Position numbers and translations under genes: made by a program. The notes under the pieces were generated by a model. That model was given only the letters and a program-made list of their open reading frames with translations, did not search any database and was not told the DNA's origin. Source: Stenopsyche tienmushanensis (lineage: Eukaryota > Arthropoda > Insecta > Trichoptera > Stenopsychidae). Taken from it: a stretch of 64,000 bases of DNA. The stretch is from contig WACJ01000124.1 of assembly GCA_008973525.1 (NCBI GenBank), positions 434,001 to 498,000 of the forward strand. The letters are read 5' to 3'. Below, in pieces: positions 25,011-37,715 of this stretch (the first letter of the stretch is position 1; each line of letters opens with the position of its first letter).

Positions 25011-27144
25011 AATATATTTTATCAAGTGTATCAGGTAATATCGGGATCATGTATGTCTTCCAATAGCAATCCAACATGAATTAAATTACACAATTATCTT
25101 TGCTTATTAGCTTTGCTTATTTAACTTTGCAAGAAAGTCAACAATTGTTTCTTATCAAGATTCAATTTTATATATGCTCAATAAATCAAATTTTCCCAAT
25201 ATATCTAATTGTCATCATATACCACTTAGTGCCAACGATCTCTTTATTTTTATATTTTGGTCCAAAAATGACACGATATTACTTCAAAGGGCATTAAAAT
25301 GATTGTACAATTACCTTTAAAGAATTATTATAAAGTGTTATTTCATGAAGTCTTCAAATTTTATTTTTTTTAGGCAAAAACCATTTTTTAATCTGTTGAT
25401 AATCATCTAATAGCATGTTTGATGATCAGTATTGGTTTTTAAAAATGAAATGATGAAAATGTAGAAATAACCACGAAACATGGCATTGGAATGAAAAGTG
25501 ATTATTATTTTGCACCAATTGATAAAGGACAGTTTTTTTCAGTTTATGATGATGTAATGTCGCTTCTTTTTAAATTCATCGATCTCACTTCTTAGTTTAA
25601 AAATATTTTTACGAAACCCTTGGAGAGAAAGGTTAAGGTTAAGGTAAACTAAATATTTCCGCCATATATGCGAGTTTACTCATCCTTTCCTCTTCCATAA
25701 ATTTTCTAGTAGGGTCGAGTTGGACTGTGGAATCATTTTGGAGTGAATCATTTAGCCGAGTATCATCACTACTTTATAGAATATTTCTTTTAAGAAAGAA
25801 ACTGACTGAATTTCTGGAAATTTGGCAAACTTTTCGCGGCCCGGTGGAAAGTCTCTGCGGACTACCGGTTAAGAAACATTGATCTAGAGAGACTAGACTC
25901 TGTATACTCCAGAAGCTTCATTCTAATAAAATCAATATAGTTGTCTTGAGTAGATTTAAGCATTTTCCGAGAAAATCTGCTCAATCTTTATATTTGATAC
26001 GTTCACCCAGGCGACTTGTTGGGTAAGTGCATAAAGAGTTAAAGGTATAACAAAAATAATGCAGATGTGATCCTTCCCGAGAATCAATTTTAAATAGACT
26101 TTGATCCTGCAGTAGGCAATAATAAACTACAATTAAAATTTTTGACATGGATTTCATGATATTGACCCACAATGGGTTTAAAATAAAAATTAGTGTAATC
26201 AATAGTTTTTCATCTTCCTTACAACTTTATTAATCAATTGTACTCGATCATCCAGATTTCAAGAGGTTTTCTTTTCAAATTAACGGACAATCAATAAATA
26301 CTAAATTTTGCATTCGGATTTGATTCTTGATGAAATCATTCATTCATGTTTTGCGCGTCTCATGCAAGTTATATATTTAAGATGCGTATTTGGCGAACCA
26401 GGAGTGTGATCGCCAACTACGTGTCACTGGTGAGGAATTCACACTACGAGACCAAGACGAGCACTTACTACCCACTGACCTATGATACTCTTATTTATAG
26501 TATTTATTCTCAAAGACAATCCGAATGGATCCTATTTACGAGCGAATATACAATATATTCAAAGCTGGATTTGAAATATGTGCTTTGAATGACAAGCGTC
26601 GGACGAGTGATAAAAAGCAGAAGTGAATCATACTTTAGAATCAACGCTTCTAAAATACATTCAACGTGCGAGATGGAAAATAGAAATTATCGGACTTGAT
26701 GATGAAGAAAAAAATTAATCGTCAGCTAATCCGAAAAAAAAAACGACAATGGAATCGGCGGTGCATTGTGTTTTTGTATAGTAGTCATGTCATGTTTCCC
26801 AGAAATTTAATTATTAGCGTTGATGCATCATATGCAGCAGAGTCGAAATCGTCCGTAAAGGGGGTCGTCAACCACGGAATAGGGATTGCACCTATGTTAA
26901 AATATTTTAGATTAATTCTGTTTTAGTATATTTTTTTATAAATATAATTATGGTTTCTATTATCTTTGTGGAAATTTCATTAATAGAACTCATAGATTTT
27001 ATTTAGAAAATATATCTTTAACGACGTAAACAATATTTGATTTATGTGAAGTTAGGGTAAGATTATTTAAATAGGATTTATATCTATAAGTGGGTGATGA
27101 AATTATCATTATTTCAAAATTATTGTTGCAGATCAGTCACTCAT

Positions 27145-27200
27145 AAATAGTTCTGCCTGACTTTATTAATCTTCTTAGTATTTACTTATCCAAATTCAAA
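27145..27200 (-). repeat. Possible SINE tail fragment (inverted)
   Basis: The minus strand reads a block ending gattaataaagtcaggca, close to gattaataaagtcgtgca in the tail at 37630-37715. Only about 45 bases match. Confidence 0.3.
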
Positions 27201-27480
27201 AAATATGGTTAAAGAAAGATCGAGGCAAATGATGGGAAATGTCAATTTTTCTGATCTTCCAAATTGATTGGTGCAATCATAAATGTCATGGATTTATTAT
27301 ATAACTTGAAGATATACGTTCTTTCGATATGAATTTAAATTTAATGCTTCTAAATAAGTATTGTAATTATTTGAATACAACGATAGTAATTTTGGACTGG
27401 CGACATATTTTTGAATTAAAATTGAAATGTATCATGTTAAATCAGATTTATTTTTTAAAAACGATTAAATAACATTTTAC

Positions 27481-27634
27481 CTGTATCATCACTCGGGCTG
27501 GCACATGTGGGAGGTTGTCCACCGGAAGATGGAGATGTAGCTCTTGCGTTTAATGGTCCTCTAGGACCTTGACCCCCTCTCGATTCGTATCCATACCACC
27601 CCAATAATTCATTCATGGCCGTTTCTGCAAACTC
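27481..27634 (-). CDS. SOBP: SOBP internal coding exon
   Basis: This 154-base exon lies between acceptor ccatag and donor gtaaaat and reads EFAETAMNELLGWYGYESRG. The FAE-MNELLGWYGY block is a hallmark of the SOBP N-terminal region and is the strongest short match to the vertebrate protein. The exon is phase 0 at its start and ends with one base (G), which joins AC at 14084 to make Asp before the first zinc finger. The rest is Gly/Pro/Ser-rich. No start codon with a good leader is in the exon, so at least one further 5' exon is expected to the right. I could not identify it within the window. Confidence 0.92.
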
Positions 27635-28608
27635 CTATGGATGAAAATTACACACAAAAGTAAGTATATTTGTCAAAAATACGTGGTGCTTGGATGATTT
27701 TAATAATAGGATTAGTTGCATACATCGACTGGGTGCAAATTGATAGTTTTGGTTCCGGGGCATGGGATACGATTGCAGATTCTGGATATTGCATCACACC
27801 TGCTTTCACGAATCTGCTTCGTTTTAATGGTGATCGATGGCTTATTTCGAGACCGATATCATATGACCCGCGGCAGACGTTTTCCACCACTGGGCTATCG
27901 TGTAGCATGACGAAGATATTCCAAAGATAGACGCCTCATCCGACACAGGAGACCAGAGGGGGTCTATTTCAAGCGAACGGCTTCCTCTGCCACAACGAAA
28001 AATAAACTAAAGCAGTTATCCGCAAACCTTACGGAATCGAATCGCCACTCTTTGATGTTGATGAATAATTTTCTATTTACTTTTCATCTCTGTATCAAAC
28101 AAAAGAAGGAGGGAGGTGGAAAACTTCTTGGTATAACCCAGCCGATATTTTTGTCAACACGTCATTCGAATGCATGGGGATGATCAGCTTATAAATATTG
28201 TGTACACGAGAAACTTATCACGATTATTTTTATACGACAATTGTGATTTGATTCAATTGCACTTCAAAGATTTAAGAAAATTGGTTGATATTTACATAAA
28301 TTAAAATTGAAGCATTTAACTTCTATTTACTATTCAACACCAGAGAGTTATGAAAGCCAAATGTTAAATCGATGTATTGCTCAAACATTGATATAACAAT
28401 AACAATAACAACTAACGATATAAGCTACAACATATATATACACCCTTAAAACCTCCCACTCAGGGAGCATTAATCGAAACTTTGAAGTTGTATTTATTGA
28501 TTGATGGGACGATTTTTTCCATTTACACCTGGATCCTCTATTTACACGGTTTTATAATATTTACACGGCCAACATTTATAACCATTTTGAGACCTGTAAA
28601 TAAATATT

Positions 28609-29077
28609 TAGTAAATATCTTATTTTGTGCGGTAGATGCGTTCCACGGAAAATCGCACTAAAAGAAATTGCACAAAAAAAGCTATGATTTACATAGAAAA
28701 AGTGAAGATGCGTTCCATGGATTTTAAAAACCGCATAACTTTGAAACAGCTATATAAAATATATCCAAAATCGCATAAAAAAAGTTAATCAAAAACAGGA
28801 AAACTTTGTTGTTCTGTGTACATTTTCTCTTTCCAACGATATAATTCATAATTTGTAAAGATGTTACTATAGTCCTTAGCTGAAAAAAAAAACACAAAAT
28901 GACGACTGTTCAAAAAAATTTGTTCAAGTCATTTTTTGACCTTATTTTGTCACAATTTTTTTTTAAATAGTTAAAAAATACATTTAGACATAAATACGTA
29001 CCCTTTATGAAATTAAAAAAAAACTTGCTTTAAAAAAATCGCATAACTTCGAAATCGCACAAAAAGAGATTTGAGTG
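28609..29077 (+). mobile_element. TA-flanked non-autonomous Tc/mariner-type element, copy 1
   Basis: This is a closely similar but shorter copy of the element at 46082-46962. Shared blocks are gtgcggtagatgcgttcc, gtgaagatgcgttcc, accgcataactttgaaacag and, at the right end, cataacttcgaaatcgcac then a GAGTG end followed by TA. The left tip is degraded. No coding is present. The repeated GCG/TTCC pattern resembles non-autonomous Tigger elements. Confidence 0.65.
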
Positions 29078-29139
29078 TAATTATTATTATATGTACTTAA
29101 TATTGTAAAAAATGGCTTTGTAGAAATGGGTGCAAAATT

Positions 29140-29270
29140 TCGGTCGCAGCCTCTCGTACTATTAAGAACGTTCTGTCTAGAGATTCTGGTTTCTCAATTA
29201 TTTTCATTTCTCGAGAAATGAGAATTCTCGATCTCATTTCTCAAATTTATTGAGAAATTTTGATAAACAA
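29140..29270. repeat. Cluster of TTTCTC / GAGAAA inverted motifs
   Basis: Alternating tttctc and gagaaa words, including tttctcgagaaatgagaa, give several overlapping short inverted repeats. Subterminal regions of hAT elements often look like this, but no TIR or transposase was found beside it. Confidence 0.35.
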
Positions 29271-30419
29271 AAAAATGTATGTAAAACAGTAAAGGATTGC
29301 GTATGAATATTTATATCTTAGTATGTAATTGAAATAAAACAACTAGAAATATAGTAAACCTAAGTATATCATTTAAAATTAATATATACACATATCTGTT
29401 TTAGCTTAAAACAACTTGCCGAGAAACAATTTATTCAACAAAAATCGTATTCTAAACAATCCTTCAACTAGCTTTAAATGTAGGTATAATTTGCTGAAAA
29501 GGCTATCTTCGGATAAGCTAATAAGGTATTTCGACTTTCTGAAAATGTATGCATATTTTTATTGTAGAACGAACAAGTTCAGGATGCATTTTTTGTTTTT
29601 CAAACAAAAATAAGACGAGTTTGAAAATAAGAAATTTGTGAAGGTTTTTTGAAATTTTTGTCATAACAAGAACCTTTCAAACAGAATGTATTTTAGCAGA
29701 AACCCACTAATAAACAGTACATCGTTTTAAAAATGGAAGCGGTTGTGTTTGTATCAAAAATGTTAATCCATATTTTATATTCATTTTTCCAAATTTCTTG
29801 AATTTAAAAAATGTAAATATGTATTTGTTGTAAAAATAATTATAATATGATGTAAGTCTCCTTTTATGCATATTTTTTAAATAAGAAAATACCTGAGTTC
29901 CTTAATTAAAAAAAATAATTGAAGAAGGTCTTCAACTTAGTCGGAAAAGTCTTCAAATTTCATAGTTTAAGAATTGTATGCTATGATACCGCAAGCTGTT
30001 GTTGTTTTTATTGTATGTTATGATGACTGATTATATTGCCAGATAATGAAATTGAGACTAATTCTGTTCATAGAGAATATGCATGTAAATCTGATTTATT
30101 AACTATTTATTTGAACGCAATTTTAGAAAATATTGGGACGTATTCCTTTTTTTTTTAATATATGTTATGTCTTTTTCTCTAATGCATAAAATTTTTTAAG
30201 GTACCTAAGAATTTAAGGAGATGGTGCACATTTAATAAATAGATTTGAAGAATGTTCCTAGGAGATATTTATACCTGAAATATATGCGTTTCATCTATTT
30301 ATAGATAGCAATATCGAATTATTTTGGATTATTATGATTGTCGATTATTTTTGGCACCATCTAAAGGACAATTGAAATTATAAATGGAAGTAAAAATGCG
30401 CTGCAGACGTTTCAGTTTG

Positions 30420-30700
30420 AGAGGTTGTGTGAGTTGTAAAGAATACCGGCTGGGCGGGGGCCGATAGGCGGACCTGTATCAGATTATCAAAGAGTAGGGA
30501 AGGCTGCGAAACTCAACACCACCCTAAAGACAAACCCAGAGAGATAATATCGATATAAATATATCGCGGCATATGAAAATCTATATCGATTCCATCGCTG
30601 GAATATCGATGTAAAAGGATTTTTCGACGCGTTTCATTCCAGCTGAAAATCATACATGTGCTTCGGTAATTATTCGCGGCGGATCCGGTTACCGATTCTT
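30420..30700. promoter_or_regulatory. Candidate regulatory island with DRE-like TATCGAT motifs
   Basis: This is a more GC-rich island in AT-rich DNA. It contains TATCGATA at 30548-30555 and two further ATATCGAT words within 70 bases. TATCGATA is the DREF binding site common in insect core promoters. No gene start is visible beside it. Confidence 0.3.
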
Positions 30701-32429
30701 TGAATACGTTTTTAAATAGAATATATTATGTTTTACCAAATTGTGTAGTGATTTGAAAAGATTTTAATATTTCGTCGAATATTATGTTACCCAACAAAAC
30801 ATTACGTGTACTTAATTATTACGCTGTTTTCTCATAATAAACTATTTTTTCGTACGAAAATATTGACAATAGATACTATAATGGATGAAAGGAAAAACGT
30901 GATCATTATTGTGGCATGTCAAAGTTGTAAAAACGATATCGTTCTAAAAAAAACAATTTCATGACATAACTTTGACAGTAAGATCAAGAAATTATAGCTA
31001 AATTTAAAATATAAATACATCAGGGAATCGATTCAATGCATTTTAAACTAAGTCAATAGCGAATCTATTAACTTCACCCAAAAACAGAGTGAATTCAGTA
31101 GTAGGACTTACTGAGTCTATCGGGGAGAATAGTTAAGGATATGAATATCGAAAATGTTTACGAATTACAAATGGAAATGAACATAGATAAAGAACATTTT
31201 GCAAAAATAATATTTGGTATAATGAAAAATTTATTTTCCAAAACTGAAACAAAATAATAAAAATAGTACTAGAAACTATAAATATATAAGTACGTTAATT
31301 AATTTTGATATTTGCATGTATTATTTATATTGGGAGATTTTATCAACAAGATTTTTATTGAATTCGAATCACAATGGGTTGCAAAAGTAGAAACACTTCT
31401 TAAAAGAGATTCTCGAGAAATAACCGTATGGTAAAAATATATTTTCTGTTGGTGAAGTAATGGATATACAATCAAATCTGTAGACTTTAATTAAGCAAAA
31501 TTATTTTAAAAAACCCAGTTTACAACAAATACTTTAAAAGAAATATCTATTTTAAATCGAAGATTACGTGTAAAATAAGTATTTTTCCCCATTTCGTTTA
31601 TTATTTTCTTAAAATACTAATAGGAAGGTTATATTGTTGTGAAGGTTTATAATATGCACAAACAAAAAATGAGTGATAATCATCTGAGGAAAAATTAAAA
31701 ACTGATTTTAGATGCAATCATATTGATATTTTTGCAACCCTTAGTCTATCAAAAGTCATACAATCATCTTTTAAGACAGCGATCGATTTGCATGACTTCA
31801 TAAAGGCAATTTTATTATAACGGGGTGTAATTTTCATTCGTAATTATTTGAATCCTTATAAAGGATATTTAAGATTAATTTAAGCTAATTCAAGCTCGCA
31901 TATTCTCTACAAAACATATGCATAATAAAATCATGTTAACAGAAAAACACCTAATTTGGATAAAATATAATAAACAGGAAAAGGATTGCCAGCAGATAAT
32001 TTATTATACGACAAACATTGTATATAGTCATCATAAATCTTAATGATATTGATGAACCAGTCTCGCTATAAAAAATGGATATACTAGTATAAATAGACGA
32101 TAAAGCTATTTCCTCAATGATGATTCTAACACTATTAATCTTCAAAGACTATAAAGAAATTATATCATAGTCGAATTATATTTTTTTTCCGATGACCCAT
32201 TTTTTGAAAGAATAAGTCTGTACGACTTTTCCAAAGCTGATAAAGTTTATACATATATTGGCTATTCTATGATTTTTTTGACGCTGGTTTCAAATGTTTA
32301 AATCAGAAAACTTGAAGAATATACTAATATTTTTAAGAACTTGAGAAGACTTATACATTGTATGAACTGAATCAGACCCTCATCAAAATATTGCAAAATA
32401 ATCACAAAAACTTGGACCGGAAAAACTTG

Positions 32430-32640
32430 GATGAACTTCATGGACCACTTAAAACTTATTATCAAGCCGAACAGAGTGGGTGCTTGGACATCACATGAAT
32501 TAGCCACGGCCAACAACAGCGAATAAATACATTCGATTTCTTATTATCAAGACAAAAACTCAATCCGTTATCAGATTGTAACTAAGGACGAAAAATGGAT
32601 GGCTTTTAATATTTTTAAACATAACAATAATAGTCATATT
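32430..32640 (+). mobile_element. mariner transposase fragment
   Basis: The frame reads RVGAWTSHELATANNSE, then a stop, then YYQDKNSIRYQIVTKDEKW. The VPHEL-like segment followed by (T)xDEKW, with the first catalytic Asp of the DD34D triad, is mariner. It is stop-interrupted and separate from the opposite-strand copy at 32873. Confidence 0.75.
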
Positions 32641-32872
32641 AGAATGAGTTTTAATATGGCATGATTTTAATTAAGCTAATTTTATGAACTTGATGATATG
32701 CAATCAATCATTGCTTTGAATTACTCAAACTAAATTAAATTGTCAAATCAGAAGTTTATCATCAATTTCGGCAATATATAAAAAAAAAATCAAAAAGGCT
32801 TAACAATAGGGAAGGAGTCATATTTGACCATGGCAATTTATATCTACACACCGCAAAAAATTGAGAAATTTA

Positions 32873-33365
32873 ACAGGTGGGCTGAAAAGTTCATAGGCTA
32901 ACATTGAATTTTTTTGTTGTTGATAGAATTTGATTTTATTACTCAATATAGTTGCCTTCGAGAGCAATACAACGATTATAGCGGTCATACAATTTTTCGA
33001 TACCATTTTTATAGTACTATTTCTCTTTAGCCTCAAAATAGGCTTCAGTTTCGGCGATTACATCTTCATCAGCGCAAAATGTCTGTCCAGCGAGCATTCT
33101 TTTGAAGTCTGCGAATAGGAAAAAGTCGCTGGGGGGCAAATCTGGAGAATACGGTAGATGCGAAAGGAATTCGAAGCCCAATTAATGGAATTTTGCTATC
33201 GTTTTCATTGGTTTGTGACATGGTGCATTGTCTTGATGAAACAGTACGCTACGTAATAGTGGCTGTTGATGGTTTTTCCCTTTTTAAGATAGTCGATGAA
33301 TATTATACCATGCGCATCCCAAAATATTGATGCCATAACTATATATTCATGCCTGAAAATTTTAT
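32873..33365 (-). mobile_element. mariner element, 3' part, decayed
   Basis: On the minus strand the frames read MASIFWDAHGIIFIDYLKKG, INSHYY, FIKTMHHVTN, a degraded region, then ALMKM, RLKRNSTIKMVSKNCMTAII and LLSKATIL. This order fits the second half of a mariner transposase. The lower end at 32873 begins caggtgggctgaaaagttca after TA, which resembles a mariner TIR. The other end is missing, and several frameshifts are present. Confidence 0.85.
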
Positions 33366-33634
33366 CCGTGAAAAATGATTTCAAAATAAAAGTGGACTTA
33401 AAGATCGTGCGTTATTGAATCATATTAATAGCGGCTTCTACTAGGTACAACCAAATCCTGGCGTAAGTCAAGGAATAACAGTACCGGGCACACAGAGGAA
33501 TATATTATATGCAACATTTTGACGAAAATGAACATCCAGAAACAAGTGGAAATTCAATCGCCGTCCACAGGAGACGACAGTATCCTAGACTTGAAGATAT
33601 GCACACAAAGAAGTGATGTTTTAATAATACGCGG

Positions 33635-33745
33635 TATAGTGTATCACGGGCTTTGTCACCGGACACGCGGGGGCCGCCGGCTCTCCGGGAGGGCTCGGGC
33701 CCCCCTGAAGAGACTGCTCCTTTGGCTTCGCATCCCGTACACTAT
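33635..33745. repeat. GC-rich inverted-repeat hairpin
   Basis: Arms atagtgta-tca-cggg (33636-33650) and cccgtacactat (33734-33745) pair, with a three-base bulge. A second inner pair, gggggcc and ggccccc, lies between them. The whole could fold as a long hairpin. It is unlike the surrounding AT-rich DNA and could be a small foldback element or an RNA-structured insertion. Confidence 0.4.
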
Positions 33746-34084
33746 GGGTCATCCCGTCGATCGACTCTTCATGCACGCGAGAACAACCCGAATGCCCGCT
33801 TTGATGACACATAAATTAAGCGTAAAATTGCTCAATCCGTTTTGCAACAAATGACATTGTAAACTAAACCAAATGATGCAACTCGCATGAAACATTTTAC
33901 AGAATAAATAACAATAAGTTGGCACTAATGTAAGAATATTTGCATCGCTTCTGCAACGTGCCATGTTGCAATGATTTCGTGCATTGTATGAAATTATCAC
34001 ATTTTTGCGTAATGTGCCATAGAATAACGTTAAAATGGACTATAATGAATGGCTCTGAATGTTTTGTCATATTTTAGAATGATA

Positions 34085-34340
34085 AGGTGCAGGGTCTTGC
34101 AGGAAGATGAAAGAAGTGGTGCATAGGTGGGTGGGATCCTTGATGGAGCTGGTCTGGTGACGGGAGCGGCCGACACCCGACACTGTTGTGCCACGCGATA
34201 CGACACCGGATCAATCCATTAGTCATGTTTGCCAGCTTATTAGGCGACTACACCCCAGGCTCGTCTTGCGGCCGCCATGATCACAGACCTCATTATAAAT
34301 AAGCTACAACCCCCCCTCAACCCCCATAATATAACCTTTT
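34085..34340. other. GC-rich island, function unknown
   Basis: About 250 bases of higher GC than the flanks, with a C-rich run near 34310. There is no convincing ORF on either strand and no recognised repeat. Confidence 0.25.
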
Positions 34341-37300
34341 CATGAAAAATCGTACGATTAAATTCGATCATAGTGATGCAATAAAATAAACATTTAAGGC
34401 GTAGAAAACGCACAAAAGACTTTCTTGAGGATCTCAATGGAAGCGTGTATCTATCAATCTATGATTAGTGACATTATACACTACCGATAATCAATATGGA
34501 AATAATGTCTATCATATTAACGAGTTTTTCGTCAAAACATAACAATCAACCGTTATAAATATTTTCTTTTATATTAGTTTTAATGATAGAACCCTTTTAC
34601 TAAAAAATAGATCACAATTTGCACTTGAATATCAACACAAAGCAAGAAAAAAAATATAAAGTTTGTTACGTGGATCAAAATATTCAGCCGTTGATAATTT
34701 GATCATAAAAATTAGAAAATTTTAGCTCAAAGTGTGTATCATATTAAGTACCGAGATAAGCATACAATAGTGTGAGGTTGTTTTGGAAGTGAAAACACCG
34801 GGGGTATATTAAGAACCAATGAAAAATTAATAAACAAGGTTATTTGAAAATACTTCAAGAAAATGCAGTCTTCGAATATTAGAGGGAAAATCACATTCCT
34901 GCAAAATAATAAACTAAATAAGAAGTACTAAGAACTTTCAAATTTATTTTCGGTACATTTGAGCAGCATTATTGGGATCTTCAAATAATAAATTTGATAA
35001 GGTGAATATACTTCAACACCCTTGTCACATTTTGATAGGGGAATTATACGTATTTTAAACAATAGGTTTATATATTTTGATAGCATCTCGTTTTTTAGCC
35101 GTTTGAATTGAAAGAGCATGTTGAAACGAATAAATTACTTCATATATCATCATCATATAGCAGCCGTTAGTAAAATTTTGTAAAATTCAAAGGTCTTGTT
35201 ATCATAGACTCAAGTCCTCGTGCGCTCGAAATTAATATTAGAATGTCTTCCGAGCTTGTTTATATCTATGTACCATCGAGTCATCCAGGTAAACATATCG
35301 AATTTGAGATTTATTCAATAAGGAATCAGATGGGCTTATTTCCTCGGAAGATAGTGAAAAACTACTCCAGACGATCATATTGATTTTAATGAAAATGCCT
35401 TCTAGAAATACACACTCAATTGCATCTACGATTTTCTTATACTCATACGTGGTACATCCATGACAAATATTTGAGAATTTAGGAATATAAAGGCATAATA
35501 TTTTGATCCTTCACTTTAATGAAATAGAAGGCAACGAAATATTATGCTATTATCGTTGCGATCTTTCGTTTCGAGTATTCGAGTATCAAATTTATATTTG
35601 TTAAGAAGAAAGGCTAATTATCAGGTATTCGAATCATTTGTTCTTTTGACCATTGTTAAAATGCTGAAAGTCGATGTTGCATGTTGCAAAAATTTAAAAG
35701 TTTTCGATCACAATTAGATAAGATATGAATTAATTAGGAACATATTGAGAATATACACGAGGTTATCTGAGTGCGTGAATCCGTTAAAAGAGTAATACAT
35801 ACGTTGGTTGCGTTCGATTGATTATGTTATATGATCTATAAAAAGTGCATTACCTTAGACAATGAAGATATCAATTTCTTTCCATGAAATAATGCAAATA
35901 ATACCTAACGAACGTTTCGCAAGTCACAGTTCTTTCGGAGCTAACAGTAAACTGACATAAACACGGAAATAAGACTATTATTAATATGAATTGTTGAGAT
36001 AATGGTTTTAATTACAAATCATTTAAAAAATATGACTCCAATTGATAGATCATAATTAGCTTTTCTTTTGTGTTTTTTAAAATAAAATGTTTAACAACTT
36101 CTTGTATTCATCTGAACTTTGGATAAACTTAGATGCCATTTTAACTAAATTTGTATAATCGATCTTTTCTTCTACAATTTTAGAATATCTTCGACTCGAT
36201 AAAGCATTTTTTAAACGATATGTTGCTTTATAAGATATTGTAGGAATATCTTGTACGTGAATAATAAAAAAATCTATTTTGAAGATATGATAATTAAATT
36301 TATATTAAATATTGCTTCTTTCTCTATGTATTGAATATTAAATATTTTAACCACGGATTATTTGTGTATAGAGAGTCGTTTCAATTAACATTTTAGCTTA
36401 AAATAAAACAAATACGCTCTGTATATTTGAATAGTTAAAATACGTAAGAAAGATGCCCAAAAAGATATCTGTGAGTCGAGTATCAAATTACAGAATTCGT
36501 TCACCCATGTTCTAAGTCGATTTGTTCATGTTGAGAATTAATAAGATGAAGACTACTCAGAAGCATTGAAATATTCTTTACACACACTTAACGAATTTAA
36601 TTAATATTTTTTCATGCCATATCAAATTACAAAATCTTACGTACCGATAGCACAAATACTCTATAAAGTCCAAATTTACATACACATATTGGATAACTCA
36701 CTATCTATTTTTACAAAAAGGATTTCCCGTGAGGCATTGTCGAAATAATAGCTAGCGGTGTAATCCTATACATTTGAGTGTCAAACAATGAATTCAGTAT
36801 GAAGGGATGGCAAAGCTTTAGGGATCAAATATATTAATGCAACACTAATGCAAAAAGGCAATGCTATAAAGTGTCCATAATCAACAGTAATCAATATCAT
36901 TTATATGCCATATGCAATTTTCATTGCAACCTTGAAGCTAAAAATTTATGACGAGAGATGGTTTAATTGATTACGCTGGATGTACCAAGCGTATCGTTGA
37001 ATGTAATAAAATACCACTATGTAAATGATTTTCCATAATTTATGGAAATCGTTAAAATCAAAAAAGGAAGACTCCCATGGATAATAAAATGGATTCTGAT
37101 CATACTCAGTGAATCGGCGTTCTGTTCAAGATCAATGTAAATTTGCATTGACAGATTTACATATAGGCATTATGAACATTTTTATAATCTCAATTCATCT
37201 TGTAAAATTATAGAGATTTATTTTTTTTCATTTGGGGAAATGCATATAAAACGAATTATACACTTGCAACTCGATTTTCGCGATTATAGTAATATGCATT

Positions 37301-37629
37301 CATAATATTTAGGTTTCTCAGATTGTATAATACATTTTATTAACATTGCTTATTTCGTGGAAATTATGTTTCTTATATTATTCTTATCAATCAATAATTT
37401 ATATTGGATCAGTTTTATAGAGGCAATTAAGAATTTAATACAATATGTATTTTTTTGTAAATCACAATGAACTACATACAGAAAATAAGCCCTTATCAAA
37501 TAATTTTAAAAATGTACCCACCTACCGAATTTTGAAAGATAATGATTTTTATAAGAATGAATGCCGCCATGTTTGCGACAAAGAAAATATATGGAATTTT
37601 CTTTCTGTAATCATTAATTATAATATTAG
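34341..37629. other. AT-rich stretch without recognisable feature
   Basis: Homopolymers and short chance ORFs only. Nothing on either strand matched a family I know. Confidence 0.4.
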
Positions 37630-37715
37630 TATTTCTGATTGTTCATCTCAATCCAGGTATATCCTGATTTCCTGGATTTGAAAAAGTAAAAGCTGAGGCG
37701 ATTAATAAAGTCGTG
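37630..37715 (+). repeat. Candidate SINE tail, copy 2
   Basis: Matches 23675-23760 over about 80 bases: atccaggtatatcctgattt, then ctggatttgaaaaagtaaa, then gattaataaa. The head with Pol III boxes is absent. Confidence 0.45.

Larger units (their letters stand above)
14085..27480 (-). other. 13.4 kb SOBP intron
   Basis: The intron joins ...PSDDT-G to AC-GAATGT in phase 1, giving Asp. Next to the acceptor, 14085-14400 is GC-rich but shows no exon that fits. The remainder is AT-rich and hosts a jockey fragment (18597-18960), a Helitron-like copy (19639-19922), a candidate SINE (23562-23762), part of a 90-base dispersed repeat (16147-16236) and a more GC-balanced block at 20573-21000. Short ORFs inside show no recognisable domain. 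Confidence 0.8.
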
